From: Anodontia alba
Taxonomy: Eukaryota; Mollusca; Bivalvia; Lucinida; Lucinidae
DNA length: 64,000 bases
Assembly (NCBI GenBank): GCA_964016985.1
Contig: OZ024835.1
Location: 60,290,714 to 60,354,713 of the forward strand
Direction: 5' to 3'
Shown: positions 11,069-22,431 of the stretch, piece by piece
Layout of the letters: every line of letters begins with the position of its first letter
Numbering within the stretch: position 1 is the stretch's first letter
Made by a program: the position numbers and the translations under genes
Notes under the pieces: generated by a model
Databases searched by the model: none
Told to the model about the DNA's origin: nothing
Seen by the model: only the letters and a program-made list of their open reading frames with translations

Positions 11069-11403
11069 TGTTTAAGTCCTTCTATAGGATTTAATGGATT
11101 TTGCTTTTAAACCGCATTAACTGCTATCAGAACTAATGTTTTATTCAATATTTTGTAATTTTAGAACCTCAATTAATATTCATAATGGCGACGGCTTTGG
11201 TTACTTACATTGTGTCCGATTTTGATCAAATTAACGTCAAAATGCGTGATTTGTTAAGGTCATTCTCAACTGTATCCTTCACCAACCTTTCATTCCCTTA
11301 ACAGATTTCCGAAAGTTTCAACAGGCTCTGTACGCGAGTTTGTTATCAGCCTTACTTAGCAGGCAATATATTCGGAGACTTATATAAAGCCAAGCCCGAG
11401 AAT

Positions 11404-12726
11404 ATGGATAATCAAACTTTTATATATCAACTGAATGCAGAAGAGACCCATCGACTTATTCCGGTGATTGTATGCATTTCTGTTGTGGCGGCTTCTGGTT
11501 TGTTTGGTAACAGTGTTTCACTCTATATCTACCTGAAACACATAAAGGCGTCAAATTCCAGTTCCTTTTTCGTGTTCTTGTCTGCAGTCGAACTCTTTGC
11601 TTGTATTGTCATTGCCCCTTTGGAAATAACAATACTGACCAGACAATTAATATTCGAATCCAACACGTTGTGCAAATGCTACATGTTTATAACTGTTTGG
11701 CAAGTAAACATAACAGCCGATATTTTAATAGTCATAGGAATAGATCGCTGGAGAAAGATATGTCATCCGTTTGACTGGCAGCTCTCGCACGCCGTATCGA
11801 AGCGTCTCTGCCTAGCAACAATCTGTATTGGAGTTCTGGAAGCGTTACCTAGTTTATGGATATTTGGTCTTCATACAGTAAAAATGACTGGAGTCAGTAT
11901 AACAGGTCAAGATTGTTCGGTCAGTGATTCTATGAGGAAGACACTATTTCCAGTTGTGTATAATTTATTTTTCTGGGTTGTTATTATTATTAGAGTATTG
12001 TTATTAGTGGGGATGCATTTCAAAATATTACGCATCATTAAACAGCAAAACGAACGCTTTCGTAAGAAAACGAATTTAGACGAACAAGACAGTACAAGAC
12101 TCACTAACGGCAACTGCACCTCAAATGAAAAGAAAGAGCAGCAGATGGAGTCAACATATTCTATGGATGTGCGTGAACAAATAGAAAATTACAAGATTAA
12201 CAAAGTTACATTTGCTTCAAACTGCAGCCTAGACGATTCAGAACATAATACAAATTTTTATTCAGAAAGTGCAGCGATAGCAAAAAATAGTGAACCTTGC
12301 ACTACACATTTCCTGCTGGAATCTAATGACAAATACGACAAACATTGCATCGAAGCACCTGAAGAAAATCAGTCTTTGGATCCCTCAGCGATTTTAGGAA
12401 ATAGCAATGGTAGAAATAATGAGGCGCGCAATTCACAAGGCTCAAAAGGAATGTCTCAATATAAAAGAAAGTCACGGCATGTCACATTCATGATTTTAGC
12501 CATCACTGTCTCTAGTTTAATACTTTATCTACCTGTTTTGATTCTAGGAACTCTAAGAGCCGCAATTGGTGACTTCGAAAGATCATTATCAGATACAGAC
12601 AGGACGATCTTTAAGTTGTTTCAACGTTCATACGTTTTAAAATCTATTCTTAATCCAGTTATATATTGTGTATTTGACACGCGGTTTAGACGTGCTTTGA
12701 GATCAATATTACAACAAAGGCGTTAA
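11404..12726 (+). CDS. Class A (rhodopsin-like) GPCR, orphan, intronless
   Basis: 440 aa in one exon. Predicted role: seven-helix plasma-membrane receptor for an unknown ligand. Seen: N-glycosylation site NQT at residue 3; TM1 with GN at 35-36; TM2 LSAVELF with Glu63 where nearly all class A receptors have Asp2.50; Cys90 and Cys171 for the TM3-ECL2 disulfide; DRW at 114-116 in place of DRY; TM5 about 181-208; a long, polar third intracellular loop (about 211-358); TM6 with Pro377 but no preceding CWxP Trp; TM7 NPVIY at 417-421; and a short tail. The usual TM4 Trp is also absent. The paralogue at 58357 shares all of these. A pyrimidine-rich AG near 11304 could be the acceptor of a 5' UTR intron. 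AATAAA at 13424-13429 is a possible polyadenylation signal. Ligand class (amine or peptide) cannot be told. Confidence 0.93.
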   Translation: MDNQTFIYQLNAEETHRLIPVIVCISVVAASGLFGNSVSLYIYLKHIKASNSSSFFVFLSAVELFACIVIAPLEITILTRQLIFESNTLCKCYMFITVWQVNITADILIVIGIDRWRKICHPFDWQLSHAVSKRLCLATICIGVLEALPSLWIFGLHTVKMTGVSITGQDCSVSDSMRKTLFPVVYNLFFWVVIIIRVLLLVGMHFKILRIIKQQNERFRKKTNLDEQDSTRLTNGNCTSNEKKEQQMESTYSMDVREQIENYKINKVTFASNCSLDDSEHNTNFYSESAAIAKNSEPCTTHFLLESNDKYDKHCIEAPEENQSLDPSAILGNSNGRNNEARNSQGSKGMSQYKRKSRHVTFMILAITVSSLILYLPVLILGTLRAAIGDFERSLSDTDRTIFKLFQRSYVLKSILNPVIYCVFDTRFRRALRSILQQRR

Positions 12727-13530
12727 CACTTTCCACTACGGGTTTATGAACATTTCTGCCTTGTAAAGCATAAGGGAACATCAACTCTAAAATGAAAATG
12801 TCATGGGACAGAGCGACATTCAGTAAACTACATTAAGAAACTTGATAGTTCTATTTTCAATGATTCAAAATTCTACATTATTCAAAGCACATACTAACCC
12901 TCGATTATTCAGTCGCAATAATTCAAACCAAATCTTTGGACCCGTGGACTTAGATTGTTAAGGTTCTACTATGAAATTAAACCAGTCCTTGGCAAGCCGG
13001 GCTCCATAATGCAGACTGTAGCTCGTCTGCCTAAATAACTTTCGTGCATTGACTTGGCCGTTCAACCTCAACTCAAACTCAAACACTCGCCTGCGTATAG
13101 ATCATAAAAAAACAAAACAAAAAAAACATACCGATTCTTGTCTACTCAAACGACAAGAGGAACCATTGTGTATAAGCTGTAATGAGCCATTTACGGTAGA
13201 ACCCTTTCTAATCGCTGTATTTAATTCTCTCGTACACGGTTTTGATTTTTTTTTCAAACGGATAAGTCGAGATATTTATTTCAAGAGATACATGTTGATA
13301 ACATTCGGATATTTTAACTCCATTAATCTTTTCACAAAAGCTATTGTTTTATTTATAACTTCTACCAGTTTAAAGTTTATTGCATACATGAATCGTTTGT
13401 ATAGCTGTTTCACTTATAAACCAAATAAATGAACCATTATGCTGCAAATTACACGTATCGTTGAACTTAAACTCATTGTCATCAGTATCATCATGTGTTG
13501 AGAATAGAAATACGAGGTAAATATTTGGTT
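12727..13530. other. 3' flank of the first GPCR
   Basis: AT-rich; likely holds the 3' untranslated region. A 127-codon open frame at 13049-13432 is low in complexity, rich in Phe and Lys and has no recognisable motif, so it is not called. Confidence 0.4.
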
Positions 13531-13740
13531 AGGGGACAATGTCAGGGTTGGTCAGGAAAGGGGAAACGAAGCATGATGCACAGCTCACGAAAAGGACACT
13601 TATGCAGTTTGCGGACAACACAGACCCTGATCAGCCTGCGCATTCGCGCAGGCTGATCTGGGCCTTCGTTTTCCGCATTCTGAATCAATGGATACTGTAT
13701 AATATATCAACAACAGGGAATGCTTAGGTCAGATTGCACG
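13531..13740. repeat. Palindromic repeat, CTGATCAGCCTGCGC type
   Basis: A perfect hairpin at 13623-13662 with arms containing GATCAGCCTGCGC sits in a short repeat. Related motifs occur near 15290, 16985, 42375, 54230, 55720-55985, 62115-62220 and 63950. This is a high-copy family. Confidence 0.75.
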
Positions 13741-14705
13741 GATGTGCTTGCAGATCCGGATACGGACTAACTTTATTCGCCAGTTGTATAAGGGCCCTTT
13801 TACGTGCGTTTCGCATCATTTTTGTTCGGCTTTATGGCATACTTGCGCAGATTCAAGTCCTACTCAGTATACATGTACATAAACTGAGACAAAGTTCTGC
13901 TTGAAACTGATCGTTTGTTTGTCCTATAGATCTTATAGATCTGAAGACAATATTTGCGTGATGTAAAATGTGGCCGCATCAAGCGAAAACAGAACTTATC
14001 ACAAATGCGAACATCAAAGGTTCAGACGAGTCTATGTATTGCATGAATCTTCTCTGTCCGTCCCCTCAAGCAGTCGGCCTAAGGGACTCTGCAAGATTTT
14101 TAACCGGTTTACATATTTATTAGACGTTTTTTCTGTATAACTTCGCACTTTCAACAGTACTATGAGTAGTTCGGTCATATGTTTATATCACCCTTGGAAC
14201 GATACATGTATCACGTATTAACTTTTCTCAACACCAAAGGATGCAACACATTGGTCAGTGTGACAGAGTTTCCATATTCTATAGGACTGGGGAATCATAG
14301 TGATTGGCATGATACCCTGCAGAACGCGGAAGTTTGTAGTACACTCCGTCTCTCGTTCCACATGAATACGAAGATTAGCGATGTCTCTAGCCTGTTGCAC
14401 TTCCCGTTTATTAAACTCTTTTTTTTTTCTTCCGTTTAAAGTGGGGAATGATCAGATGCACACTCTTAGGTATTGTTAGGTAAAAGATTAAGAATCCTTT
14501 GCCCGCCTTAATTGCCTCTCTCTCCTTTTTCACATTGTTCAAGATGACCACTCAGTTTAGTTATTTGCTTATCACTCCATTATACAAGTCAGATACAAAA
14601 ATAACAGCTCCCGCTGGACATATTCCAGTTAATGACTCGTAGTCACTGCAAAAGGGGGGAACGTATTTCTGTACAGTCAATTATGACTCGACGATTGGGT
14701 ATTTA
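13741..14705. other. Unassigned
   Basis: No coding region, RNA gene or clear repeat supported. An 86-codon open frame at 14179 has no recognisable feature. Confidence 0.3.
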
Positions 14706-15124
14706 CGAAATGATTGTACTCTAGGGTGAATTATCGTCGAATAACGTATGGTGTTGAAGGGCAGATTACGAAATATTTTCACTCCGGCAAAGCCGGAGTG
14801 AATTAATATTCGCATCTGCCTTCGCCGGAGTGAATTAATATTTCGCAATATATGCTCACCAACACCATGCCTTATTTGACGATAATTCACACTAGAGTAA
14901 AATTATTTCGATTCTAACATAATACATAAAAAATCGACTACATTGCAATGTTTTCAGAAGAAAGCTTTTGCAATGGACGTCTACAGCAGGAAATGTTTAC
15001 ATGCCACGTCTTCAAATGCGCCCTTTTGCACACACTACGTTGACGACGTAAATTATTGTAGTTTGATCACGGTGACGTTTCCATAAGGCGCAATGAGAAA
15101 AGCGTTAACGTCATATTAGAATTA
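14706..15124. repeat. Palindrome-headed repeat R1, copy 2
   Basis: Same organisation as 10708-11068, with an extra inner duplication of TCCGGCAAAGCCGGAGTGAA (14777-14796 and near 14820-14835). The right half, from TTATTTCGATTCTAACAT to GTTAACGTCATATTAG, matches copy 1 with many substitutions and small indels. Confidence 0.8.
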
Positions 15125-15768
15125 GTCTTAAATGGTGACGGCATTTTAGGCTGAACATATTCTTTAGCTGGCCACTGGACAAGAAAGGACAGTTGAACGT
15201 CGAGAGTGTATCCATTTATTGAATGTGATCCATGCACAACAAAAGCTACAATAAGACTCGTGCGACCAGCAAATACTCAGATCATCCGCACAGTCTGATC
15301 AGAGCCTTCGTTGATTGCATATGCTTTTTACAGTCTCCACGCTATCCAAAGAGGACTAAATGAGAACTCTTGCCATACTGTGTGGGTGTACAGGCTGACC
15401 TGAGTGTTTGATGGTCACACAGGTCAGGCAGTCTATCCATTTATTGAATATATGAACACTTGTTGATATTCACACCCGAAACCTAATAGACTGATCCTCA
15501 AACAGAAGTCCTAAACGTAATCCAAATTGCACCAGCACTAAGAACTCGTCGCCTAACCGCAATGACGACGGCTATCCTCCTTTACTTGAATCTGTCTTCA
15601 ACTGCCTTATTCTTCATTTCGTCAAATTATGCCTCAAAAGTATGTGAGTCTGGAATACCAGTCGAAGTACAAATACTATCAGGATACACCTGTACTTCTT
15701 GATTTCTAGATGGTGATGTCCATTTGATACAATTGATCCGCGGAAATCAATACGTTGTAATGAACAGT
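15125..15768. other. Unassigned, with degenerate CTGATCAG-type repeat
   Basis: 15170-15480 carries fragments of the GATCAG-type repeat and a duplicated phrase (CTATCCATTTATTGAAT near 15206 and 15435). The rest would be 3' untranslated sequence if the exon at 15769-15918 is real. Confidence 0.35.
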
Positions 15769-15918
15769 CTACTCTGGATATGCTGTTGTCGAAATGAACC
15801 CCCGGGCATCACCATCTAAACTAATATCGGAACACCCACTATCTTGGCAACCTGTAGACGATACCGTTGTTTCTTCCACTTCATCATGTTCATTCTCTGG
15901 GATGTTCTCATCAAATCG
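15769..15918 (-). CDS. Candidate 3'-terminal coding exon, acidic Ser/Thr-rich tail
   Basis: Seen: on the minus strand a strong acceptor (pyrimidine/A-rich tract ending TATTTTCAG, AG at 15920-15919) is followed by 49 open codons and a TAG at 15769-15771. The peptide is acidic and contains ENEHDEVEETT and CQDSGCSDISLDGD. That composition looks like a cytoplasmic tail rather than translated AT-rich spacer. No partner exon was found on this strand in the window, so this is a candidate only. A chance ORF after a cryptic AG remains possible. Confidence 0.33.
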   Translation of the reverse strand, partial: RFDENIPENEHDEVEETTVSSTGCQDSGCSDISLDGDARGFISTTAYPE

Positions 15919-15975
15919 CTGAAAATATAATTATAAGACAAGCCATAACTATCAAAAGCACATGTACGATCTGGC

Positions 15976-16019
15976 GGAAAAACAAACAAAAAGCAAAAAA
16001 AAAAAAAAAAAAAAAAAAC
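15976..16019. repeat. Poly(A)-rich simple repeat
   Basis: A run of more than 20 A preceded by A-rich CAAACAAAAAGC sequence. Confidence 0.9.
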
Positions 16020-16236
16020 ACGATAATAAATAATAATTAAAGGATAATAATAAGTTATCACTTTTAAAGCCTATGTAGTCTATATCTGGCCGAGAAACAG
16101 ATATTGTCGGTATCTGAATTTAAGGATAATTTTCCATTTTCTCTATTAAACATATGCTGTGGTTATATGAGTCAGTGGGGCGATTCTAATGACCATCCGC
16201 AACATACATTTTTTAAAAGATAAAGTAAATTATCCC

Positions 16237-16431
16237 TTAACTCTTTAAGTGCCAGTCACCACAAGCAAGCAAAACTTAAGGAGCATTTGTTCAGTGAAAA
16301 TAATATCTGGCTTGTCATGTAAAATGGTATGCGGCAGACCATTTACATGAAAAGTCTAGCCTTACCAGCTCTTCTGAGACATAACTAAAAATGTTGTCTG
16401 CGCAAGAACTTAGTGGCGCTTAAAGAGTTAA
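16237..16431. mobile_element. TTAA-flanked MITE (piggyBac-like)
   Basis: Inverted ends TTAACTCTTTAAGTGCCA and TGGCGCTTAAAGAGTTAA, 195 bases overall, no ORF. TTAA at both ends is the target duplication of piggyBac transposases. Confidence 0.8.
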
Positions 16432-17250
16432 TTATCTTCAAATAGTAATTTACTGTATTTCTCTGTCTTGGTTAGAGAGACATATCGAAGATTACCATAA
16501 AATCTTGTTTGCGGACTGACAGTCAGAGCAATTTCAGACAGTTTGCCCCTTATTCATTTAGCCCATACTTTAATGGGTGGGTCGATTCGCCCTAATCAAA
16601 TGGATTGCTTCAGGCCGATTTCCCTATTAAAGGGTAGAATATCCCGTGAGGTCAGTTTACCAGCCTGAGGGTAGAAGATACCACAAGGTGACCTCATTTT
16701 TAAAATTGTTTTCCAGGGCCGAGGCAAACATTAGGCGAGACGGTGCCAATTTGACATACCATCTTTGAAAAAAATACTTTTTATTGGGTCGATAGCATAC
16801 AAACGCCAAATTTCTTTAAGGTAGTTGTTATTGACCATTGTATTTAGACTGCCCAGGTAATGGTTATTTATAGACGCGCTATTCTGGTTGCTATTACATC
16901 GGTACTGTTGACAGAGGGTTATCTGTAAATCTTGGACTGATACATTTGGGACATTTGCAAACAATGCAGTCCTAGAACGCGGCATCTGATCAGGGTCTGT
17001 ACTGTTTACTTTAGTTACAAGAAGTAAAGGCTTAAATGAAACAGTCTTAAGTCGCATTCAGGACTATTTTCCTGGCCTACACTCTCAGACAATCTACCCA
17101 CCCGTGCTTTGATTTTTGTATTGTTGTTTGACGCCTCAGGAAATAGCCCTGATCATGGCCCAATATACATGCTGGCAACCCCATGCTAAACACGTGGGTA
17201 GGGTACTGGATTATAATCAATTTTCTAACTCACCGATGTCTTAAATGTCT
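16432..17250. other. Unassigned
   Basis: A degenerate GATCAG-type fragment lies near 16940-17010 (CATCTGATCAGGGTCTG). No gene supported. Confidence 0.3.
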
Positions 17251-17607
17251 TATTATTGCATAAAAAGCAGTGTCGCACTTTATTAACAGCCGTGCATTAA
17301 CCGGCGAAAAGCCGTGTATTAACAATGCTTTTCACGCGCTGTTAATGCACGGCTACGCAACTTTCAATATACTCGTACCGGGGCCACAAAACTGCTGCCG
17401 TCACAAGATGTGTACTGCCCTGCATAGTCCGTGTAAATTACGTTCGCGACATATCGGTGAAAAGGCGAAACAAAATAGTGCAAGAAATAACGCGAAATGT
17501 AGAAAATGTTTTCAATTTTTATGCAATAATAGCGATCGAACATGGTTTTTTCAATGCATTAACATTCGCCAAGTCCCTTGGGAGGTGTTGAAAACCGCGG
17601 CCTTCAT
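17251..17607. repeat. Dispersed repeat, copy 2 of 4757-5182
   Basis: Matches the first 350 bases of copy 1, starting TATTATTGCATAAAAAGCAG. It stops in the middle of the terminal palindrome, at AAACCGCGGC, so the second arm is missing. Confidence 0.8.
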
Positions 17608-17689
17608 TTAAAAGTCGCAGGTGGGCATGATGCAAGCGCAAGAGAAAGCTAATGAGTGCCCTTTGCAAGCACTTAAAATGGAGTTCTAA

Positions 17690-17880
17690 ATTTTTTTTTT
17701 TTTTTTTTGAGAAAAGAAAATGAAACTCAAAAAATAAATGAAATAAACTAAAATAAATTGGGTCTCACTCGTATCTGGAGTGCAACAAGAAAATGAAACT
17801 CAAAAAAAAAAAAAAAAAATGAAATAAACTAAAATAAATTTGGTCTTACTCGTAGCTGGAGTGCAACAGCTCTGTTTCAG
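17690..17880. repeat. A/T-rich local duplication
   Basis: Two copies of a segment of about 100 bases containing GAAAATGAAACTCAAAAAA and GGTCT(C/T)ACTCGTA, each next to a poly(T) or poly(A) run. Confidence 0.7.
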
Positions 17881-18110
17881 TGCAGGTTATATTATATTTC
17901 CTTTGGGATCACTGGACCCATTCTGGTTATTTTGAAAATCGAATACCGCTTAAGTCGGCACCAGGGGGCGTATGCAGCCTCGCAAACTACAGTGTTGCAT
18001 ATGAAAAGAATCAAACCGAGTCTCCGATTTTCGTGACTGTGTGTGTGCTTTGTTTCCAAAGGCAATCTTTTTTTTACTTTTATTTCAGATTTCCATGAAA
18101 AGTAATTAAA
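17881..18110 (-). repeat. Repeat F fragment
   Basis: Inverted relative to the units at 18800-19760: contains GTTATATTATATTTCCTTTG and GAATACCGCTTAAG in reverse sense. Confidence 0.6.
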
Positions 18111-18339
18111 ATACTGATATGGCTAAAAGAGAAATATGTGTGTTTTAACTTTAAGGTAGCGTGTTTGAAAAAAAAATGTAGGTACGTACGTAGAACTTTA
18201 GGGATTGTCATTTTGTTTACTCGTAATTACCAAATATATTTGGACTAAGCACCATGACTCCAGCCTGTAAATATTACTGATAGAATGGCAAATAATGTAG
18301 ACCCAGATCCTTTAGGAGCAGTTTCATGAAGGTCTTCAC

Positions 18340-18835
18340 TGTTTACACAGACCTGCTTTTCTGAATATTTTTAAAAGTAAATAATGCCCACAGCTTACAA
18401 TGAGAAGGTGGTTAAATTACACTTTCTCCATAACAAGTGAAGTGATGTGAACCATATTTGGCAGTCATCATCACGAAAACATACGTATGTAATTTTCAAC
18501 CTTTAAACCCCACTTTTATATAGTAAAACTGGGGTTTACAGGGGTATACATATTTTTTCTTATTACTGCTCAAAAACATAGATTGTGGGTACCCGTAAGA
18601 ACCGCCTCGCCGAGGCGGTTCTAACGAGTATCCACAATCTATGTTTTGAGTAGAAATATGGAAAAAATATTAGAATTTTTATCTGAAAACTTCCAGTTCT
18701 TGGTGGTGAAATTTTCAATATATTTGAATAGGCGTGGTTTCGTAATATTATCATCTGGATGATTTTCTAGCCATTTTATGTGTTTTATAACCGGTGGCCA
18801 TTTTGTTCGGTTACCTTGGCAACATTTAATTCAGA
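18340..18835. repeat. Repeat E fragment carrying MITE A
   Basis: The outer parts (CTTACAATGAGAAGGTGG on the left, CCGGTGGCCATTTTGTTCGG on the right) match 24930-25090. They are split by the MITE at 18469-18746, so MITE A jumped into an existing repeat E. Confidence 0.7.
18469..18746 (-). mobile_element. MITE family A, intact copy (reverse)
   Basis: Ends CATCACGAAAACATACGTAT and GGCGTGGTTTCGTAATAT; the central palindrome at about 18572-18645 is complete apart from a few substitutions. Confidence 0.88.
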
Positions 18836-19760
18836 AAAAGCCCCCATAACATGTCTTCTATCGCAAAGAATACACAAAACCACGAAAATCGGAGATTCGG
18901 TTTGAATGAGTCTTGTTCATGTGCAATACTGTAGTTTGCGAGGTTGCATATGCTTCCTAAGCTGGCCGAAGCAGTATTCGATTTTCAAATTAAACAGAAT
19001 GGACTCAATGATCCCAAAGGAAATAAAATATAACCTGCACTATGATGATATAGGGGAAGACTTTTTATGGCCGCCACATGGCACAACACCAAAATAAAAG
19101 TCAAAAAGGATTGCTTTTTGGAAACAAAGAACACACAAAATTACGAAAATCGGAAATTCGGTTTGATTGAGTCTCTTCACAAGCAACACCAGTTTACGAG
19201 GCTGCACACGCACCCCCCCCCCTCCCCCCCCCCCCACCCCACCCCTTCTCCTGCGCCTGCTTAAGCGGTATTCGATTTTCAAAATAACCATAATGGGCTT
19301 AATGATCCCTAAGGAAATAAAATTTAACCTGCACTATGATGATGTAGGGGAAGCTTTTTACGGCCGCCAACAGTAAAATAAAAGTAAAAAAGTATTGCCA
19401 TTGGAAACAAAGAACACACAAAATTACGAAAATCGGAGACTCGGTTTGATTGGGTCTCTTCACAAGCAACACCAGTTTGCGAGGCTGCATACGCACCCCA
19501 CCCCCGACCCCCCACCCCCACCCCCTCCAGCGCCTGCTTAAGCGGTTTTCGATTTTCAAAATAACCAGAATGGGCTTAATGATCCCAAAAGAAATAAGAT
19601 ATAACCTGCACTATGATGATTTAGGGGGAGACATTTTACGGCCGCCACATGGCACAACACCAGCTACATTTTCTACAAGGAATATTTTGGATAATTTGAT
19701 CTTGCCTGACCGGACTGCCAGTCTGGATCTACTTAACCGTTACCACTTTTTTAGCTAAAA
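18800..19760. repeat. Repeat F, about three tandem units
   Basis: Units of roughly 260-300 bases, each with ACAAAGAACACACAAAA, CGGTTTGATTG, a C-rich tract (pure C/A in the second and third units), GCTTAAGCGG and AACCTGCACTATGATGAT. The C-rich tract creates spurious proline-rich ORFs. Related block at 46370-47035. Confidence 0.85.
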
Positions 19761-19979
19761 CAGCAAACGACAGACTGATGACATATTTCGTATTGAACAT
19801 TTTAAGCAAATTGTCTCATGGATACCAAAGAATTCTGAAATGGAAAATAGTTTCCACGAATTTATTGCCAACCACATTTATTTAAGTAACAAAGAGTCTT
19901 CGTCGGCCGGATATGTGAGAATGTATGTTTGCGCACGTTGTATCTCAATTTATAACGCGTTGAGCGTACATTAGACATG

Positions 19980-20110
19980 ACCGCACGCGGTAGCTCAGAG
20001 GTGAGCGCACTGACCTCTAGAGCTAAAGATACGGGATCGATCATAGGCTTAGCCATGGGAATTTCCGGTATCCGAACACGCTTTCATTCGTGTCATTTGC
20101 AGGCTTGAGA
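19980..20110 (+). repeat. tRNA-derived SINE head
   Basis: A-box-like GTAGCTCAGAGGTGAGCG and B-box-like GGGATCGATC, 40 bases apart, in a degenerate tRNA-like context. No intact cloverleaf. Confidence 0.5.
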
Positions 20111-20127
20111 TCATTGCAAATTTTATT

Positions 20128-20478
20128 TACCGTATTCGACCTAATTACCGCACTGTGCGCTTAGGTTTTTCAAAATTACTGGAAAACACTTGTGGTAAAA
20201 TATGTATCTGCCTACTAAAAGGTACACTTGAAAAAGATCAGCAAAGAACTTATTAGATGATGTTTATGCCATTTTTTTTTTAATTTCTTTATAAAAGCAT
20301 ATGTTGTGGGTACTCATTTGAAATGCATCGACAAGTCGATGCAATTCAAATGGGTACCCACAGCATATGCCTTTATAAAGAAGTAGCCAAACAGTACACT
20401 AGTTGTAATCCGAAGAGTAAGGAATTGCTTGACTGTGCGCTTATAGGGGTATGTGCGGTAATTAGATAGAATACGGTA
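20128..20478. mobile_element. MITE with central hairpin (TACCGTATTC ends)
   Basis: Inverted ends TACCGTATTCGACCTAATTA and TAATTAGATAGAATACGGTA, 351 bases. The centre (20286-20380) is a near-perfect hairpin containing TGTGGGTACTCATTTGAA, related in part to the MITE A hairpin. Confidence 0.85.
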
Positions 20479-20561
20479 GTTAGGTTTTGCTCATGAATTA
20501 AGGCTAATGATATCATAAAGCCTTATTAGATACGCAAAATGGCGGCGCCCATTAAAGCAAT

Positions 20562-20778
20562 TTAACCCTTGTCATGCTAAATAAATTTAGAAGCCACTCC
20601 AACTTCTAATTTTAAGCCAGTAAGATTACTTGATCCAAGTTGTTCATACAAATTCAAATATTTAATGACAAACAGTGCAGATCCGAATCATTTGGCTTCT
20701 AAATGACTTCTTCAGAAGCCAAATGATCTGGATCTACACTCTTTGCAAAGGTAGGGTATATCCGGGTTAAGCAGGACA
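20562..20778. mobile_element. TTAA-type MITE with central hairpin, degenerate
   Basis: Left end TTAACCCTTGTCATGCTAAA. The central hairpin (about 20680-20745) has arms AGCCAAATGATCTGGAT and its complement. The right end is decayed (GGGTTAAGCAGGACAGAGG). Related to 54360-54566 and 57466-57673. Confidence 0.75.
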
Positions 20779-21044
20779 GAGGCTATTATCTTCAAACCTT
20801 GATAACTTATTTATTATGCATCTGATTTTGTTGTAAATGTACGGTTTGTCAAGATCCTGAATCTCAGCTCTCAACCAGTATTGCTTTTCCTATTAATGTT
20901 TGGGATATGAAACTACAGTGAGGCGGCACTATAAAAGGGCACTAGTTCCAACCTCCACACCCTGACGCTTCCACGACATGTCTGAAAGATTGTCAACTGG
21001 CATCAAGGTGATCTGATACACTTGGTATGTTTTCCACCGTTGTT

Positions 21045-22400
21045 AGCTCACCTGAGCCGAATGATCCGAAAGGAGATCTATTGTGATCACTTGCCGCCCG
21101 TCCGTTCACGTCTTTTAACGACTTCTCTGAAACTCCAGGGCCGATTTTCCTTAAATTTCATGTGGAGCTTTCTGTTAAAGAGGAATTGAACTTTTATTCA
21201 AATGGTTGTGAAACGTTGATTTAGATGGCTGTCATGCCTTTTTATGGTGAAAACACAAAAAGTCTTCTCCAGAACCAAGAAAACTTTAAGGCTGAACCTT
21301 GTTATAACACACGGCACTCAATGTCTACCAAATTCGTTCAAATGATGATCGTAGGTTGACCTTTGACCATTTAACGGCAATGTCAAATGCGTCCCTATAC
21401 AATTGTATGGAGAAAATGTAGAAAAAAAAATTGCTTATAATGTATTAAAGAATAATGGCTGAAACCCACAATGTATGATGAAAGTAGTAACCATTTACAG
21501 CTACTATAAAATGTTGTCCCCGCGATTATCTGAACTTGCCCCAGGGCTATATACAGGTATAGAATTGTGTAATTTTCAAACTCCTTCTCTTAAACAGCTC
21601 CACTTATTTTCATAAGATTTCACACGAGGCCCTCAGCAGAAAGGACACTGATAATTTATTCAATAGGTCCGCACCATATTACAAGATGGCTGCCTTGCCC
21701 ATGTATGGTGAAAAAAAAAAACGAAAAAAAAAAAAAACACTTAGAAATCTTCTTCTCCAGAACCAAAACAGCTTTGAGGTTGAAATTTGGTATATAGCAT
21801 TAAGGACTCAAGATCTACTAAATTGGTTTAAATGATGATCCTGGTATGACCTTTGACCTTTTTAGGGCAAGGTAAAATTTGCATCCCAGTACATCTGAAT
21901 GGGGGAAATGTTAAAAAAAATTCAAAATGTATTAAAGACTAATGGCTGAAACATACTATGTATGATTAAAGCAGTATGTTTTAGTAACAATAAAACTTTT
22001 GTCCCCTGGTGTGTATCTGTCCTTGTTCTTGGGCTATATAAACGTATAAAATTGTGTAATCGTTAAATATCTTCTTCTCTTAAATTGCTTGACTACTTTT
22101 CAGCTTTCATATGGGGCCTTCTATCGAAAGTGTACATGTATTGGCAATTTATTCAAATGGTTATGCACAATTGAAAAAAAAAATAAAAGATTTACGCTAT
22201 GCCCATATATGATAAAAAACATTTAAACACTTAAACATCTTCAGAACTAAGAATGTTTTGAGGCTGAATCATTGTAAGAAAGCTTTGAGGCTGAATCTTG
22301 GTACGGTCTACCAAGTTTGTTCAAATGGTGATTCTAGGATGACTACTGATCGTTTTACGGCATTATACATTTTGCAATACTAGAAACATTTTGCATGCAT
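21045..22400 (+). repeat. Repeat E (AGCTCACCTGAG family), tandem units
   Basis: Starts TAGCTCACCTGAGC with CCGTCCGTTCACG nearby, then about three diverged units of roughly 350-400 bases. Each unit has a CTTCTCCAGAACC-type phrase, TTTGACCTTTT-like text and a TGTATGGTGAAAA-like phrase. Non-coding. The right terminus is not recognisable. Confidence 0.75.
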
Positions 22401-22431
22401 CTGCAGATGTGGCCTATGGTAAGTCTGGCTA

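Noticed and set aside
11381..11388. TATATAAA as TATA box for the first GPCR
   Set aside because: It lies only 16 bases before the ATG, so transcription would start inside the coding region. It is probably just AT-rich 5' UTR.
13049..13432. 127-codon ORF downstream of GPCR 1
   Set aside because: Low complexity, Phe/Lys/Asn-rich, no motif, and lies in the likely 3' untranslated region.
19067..19376. Proline-rich ORFs
   Set aside because: They are produced by the C-rich tract of repeat F in several frames.
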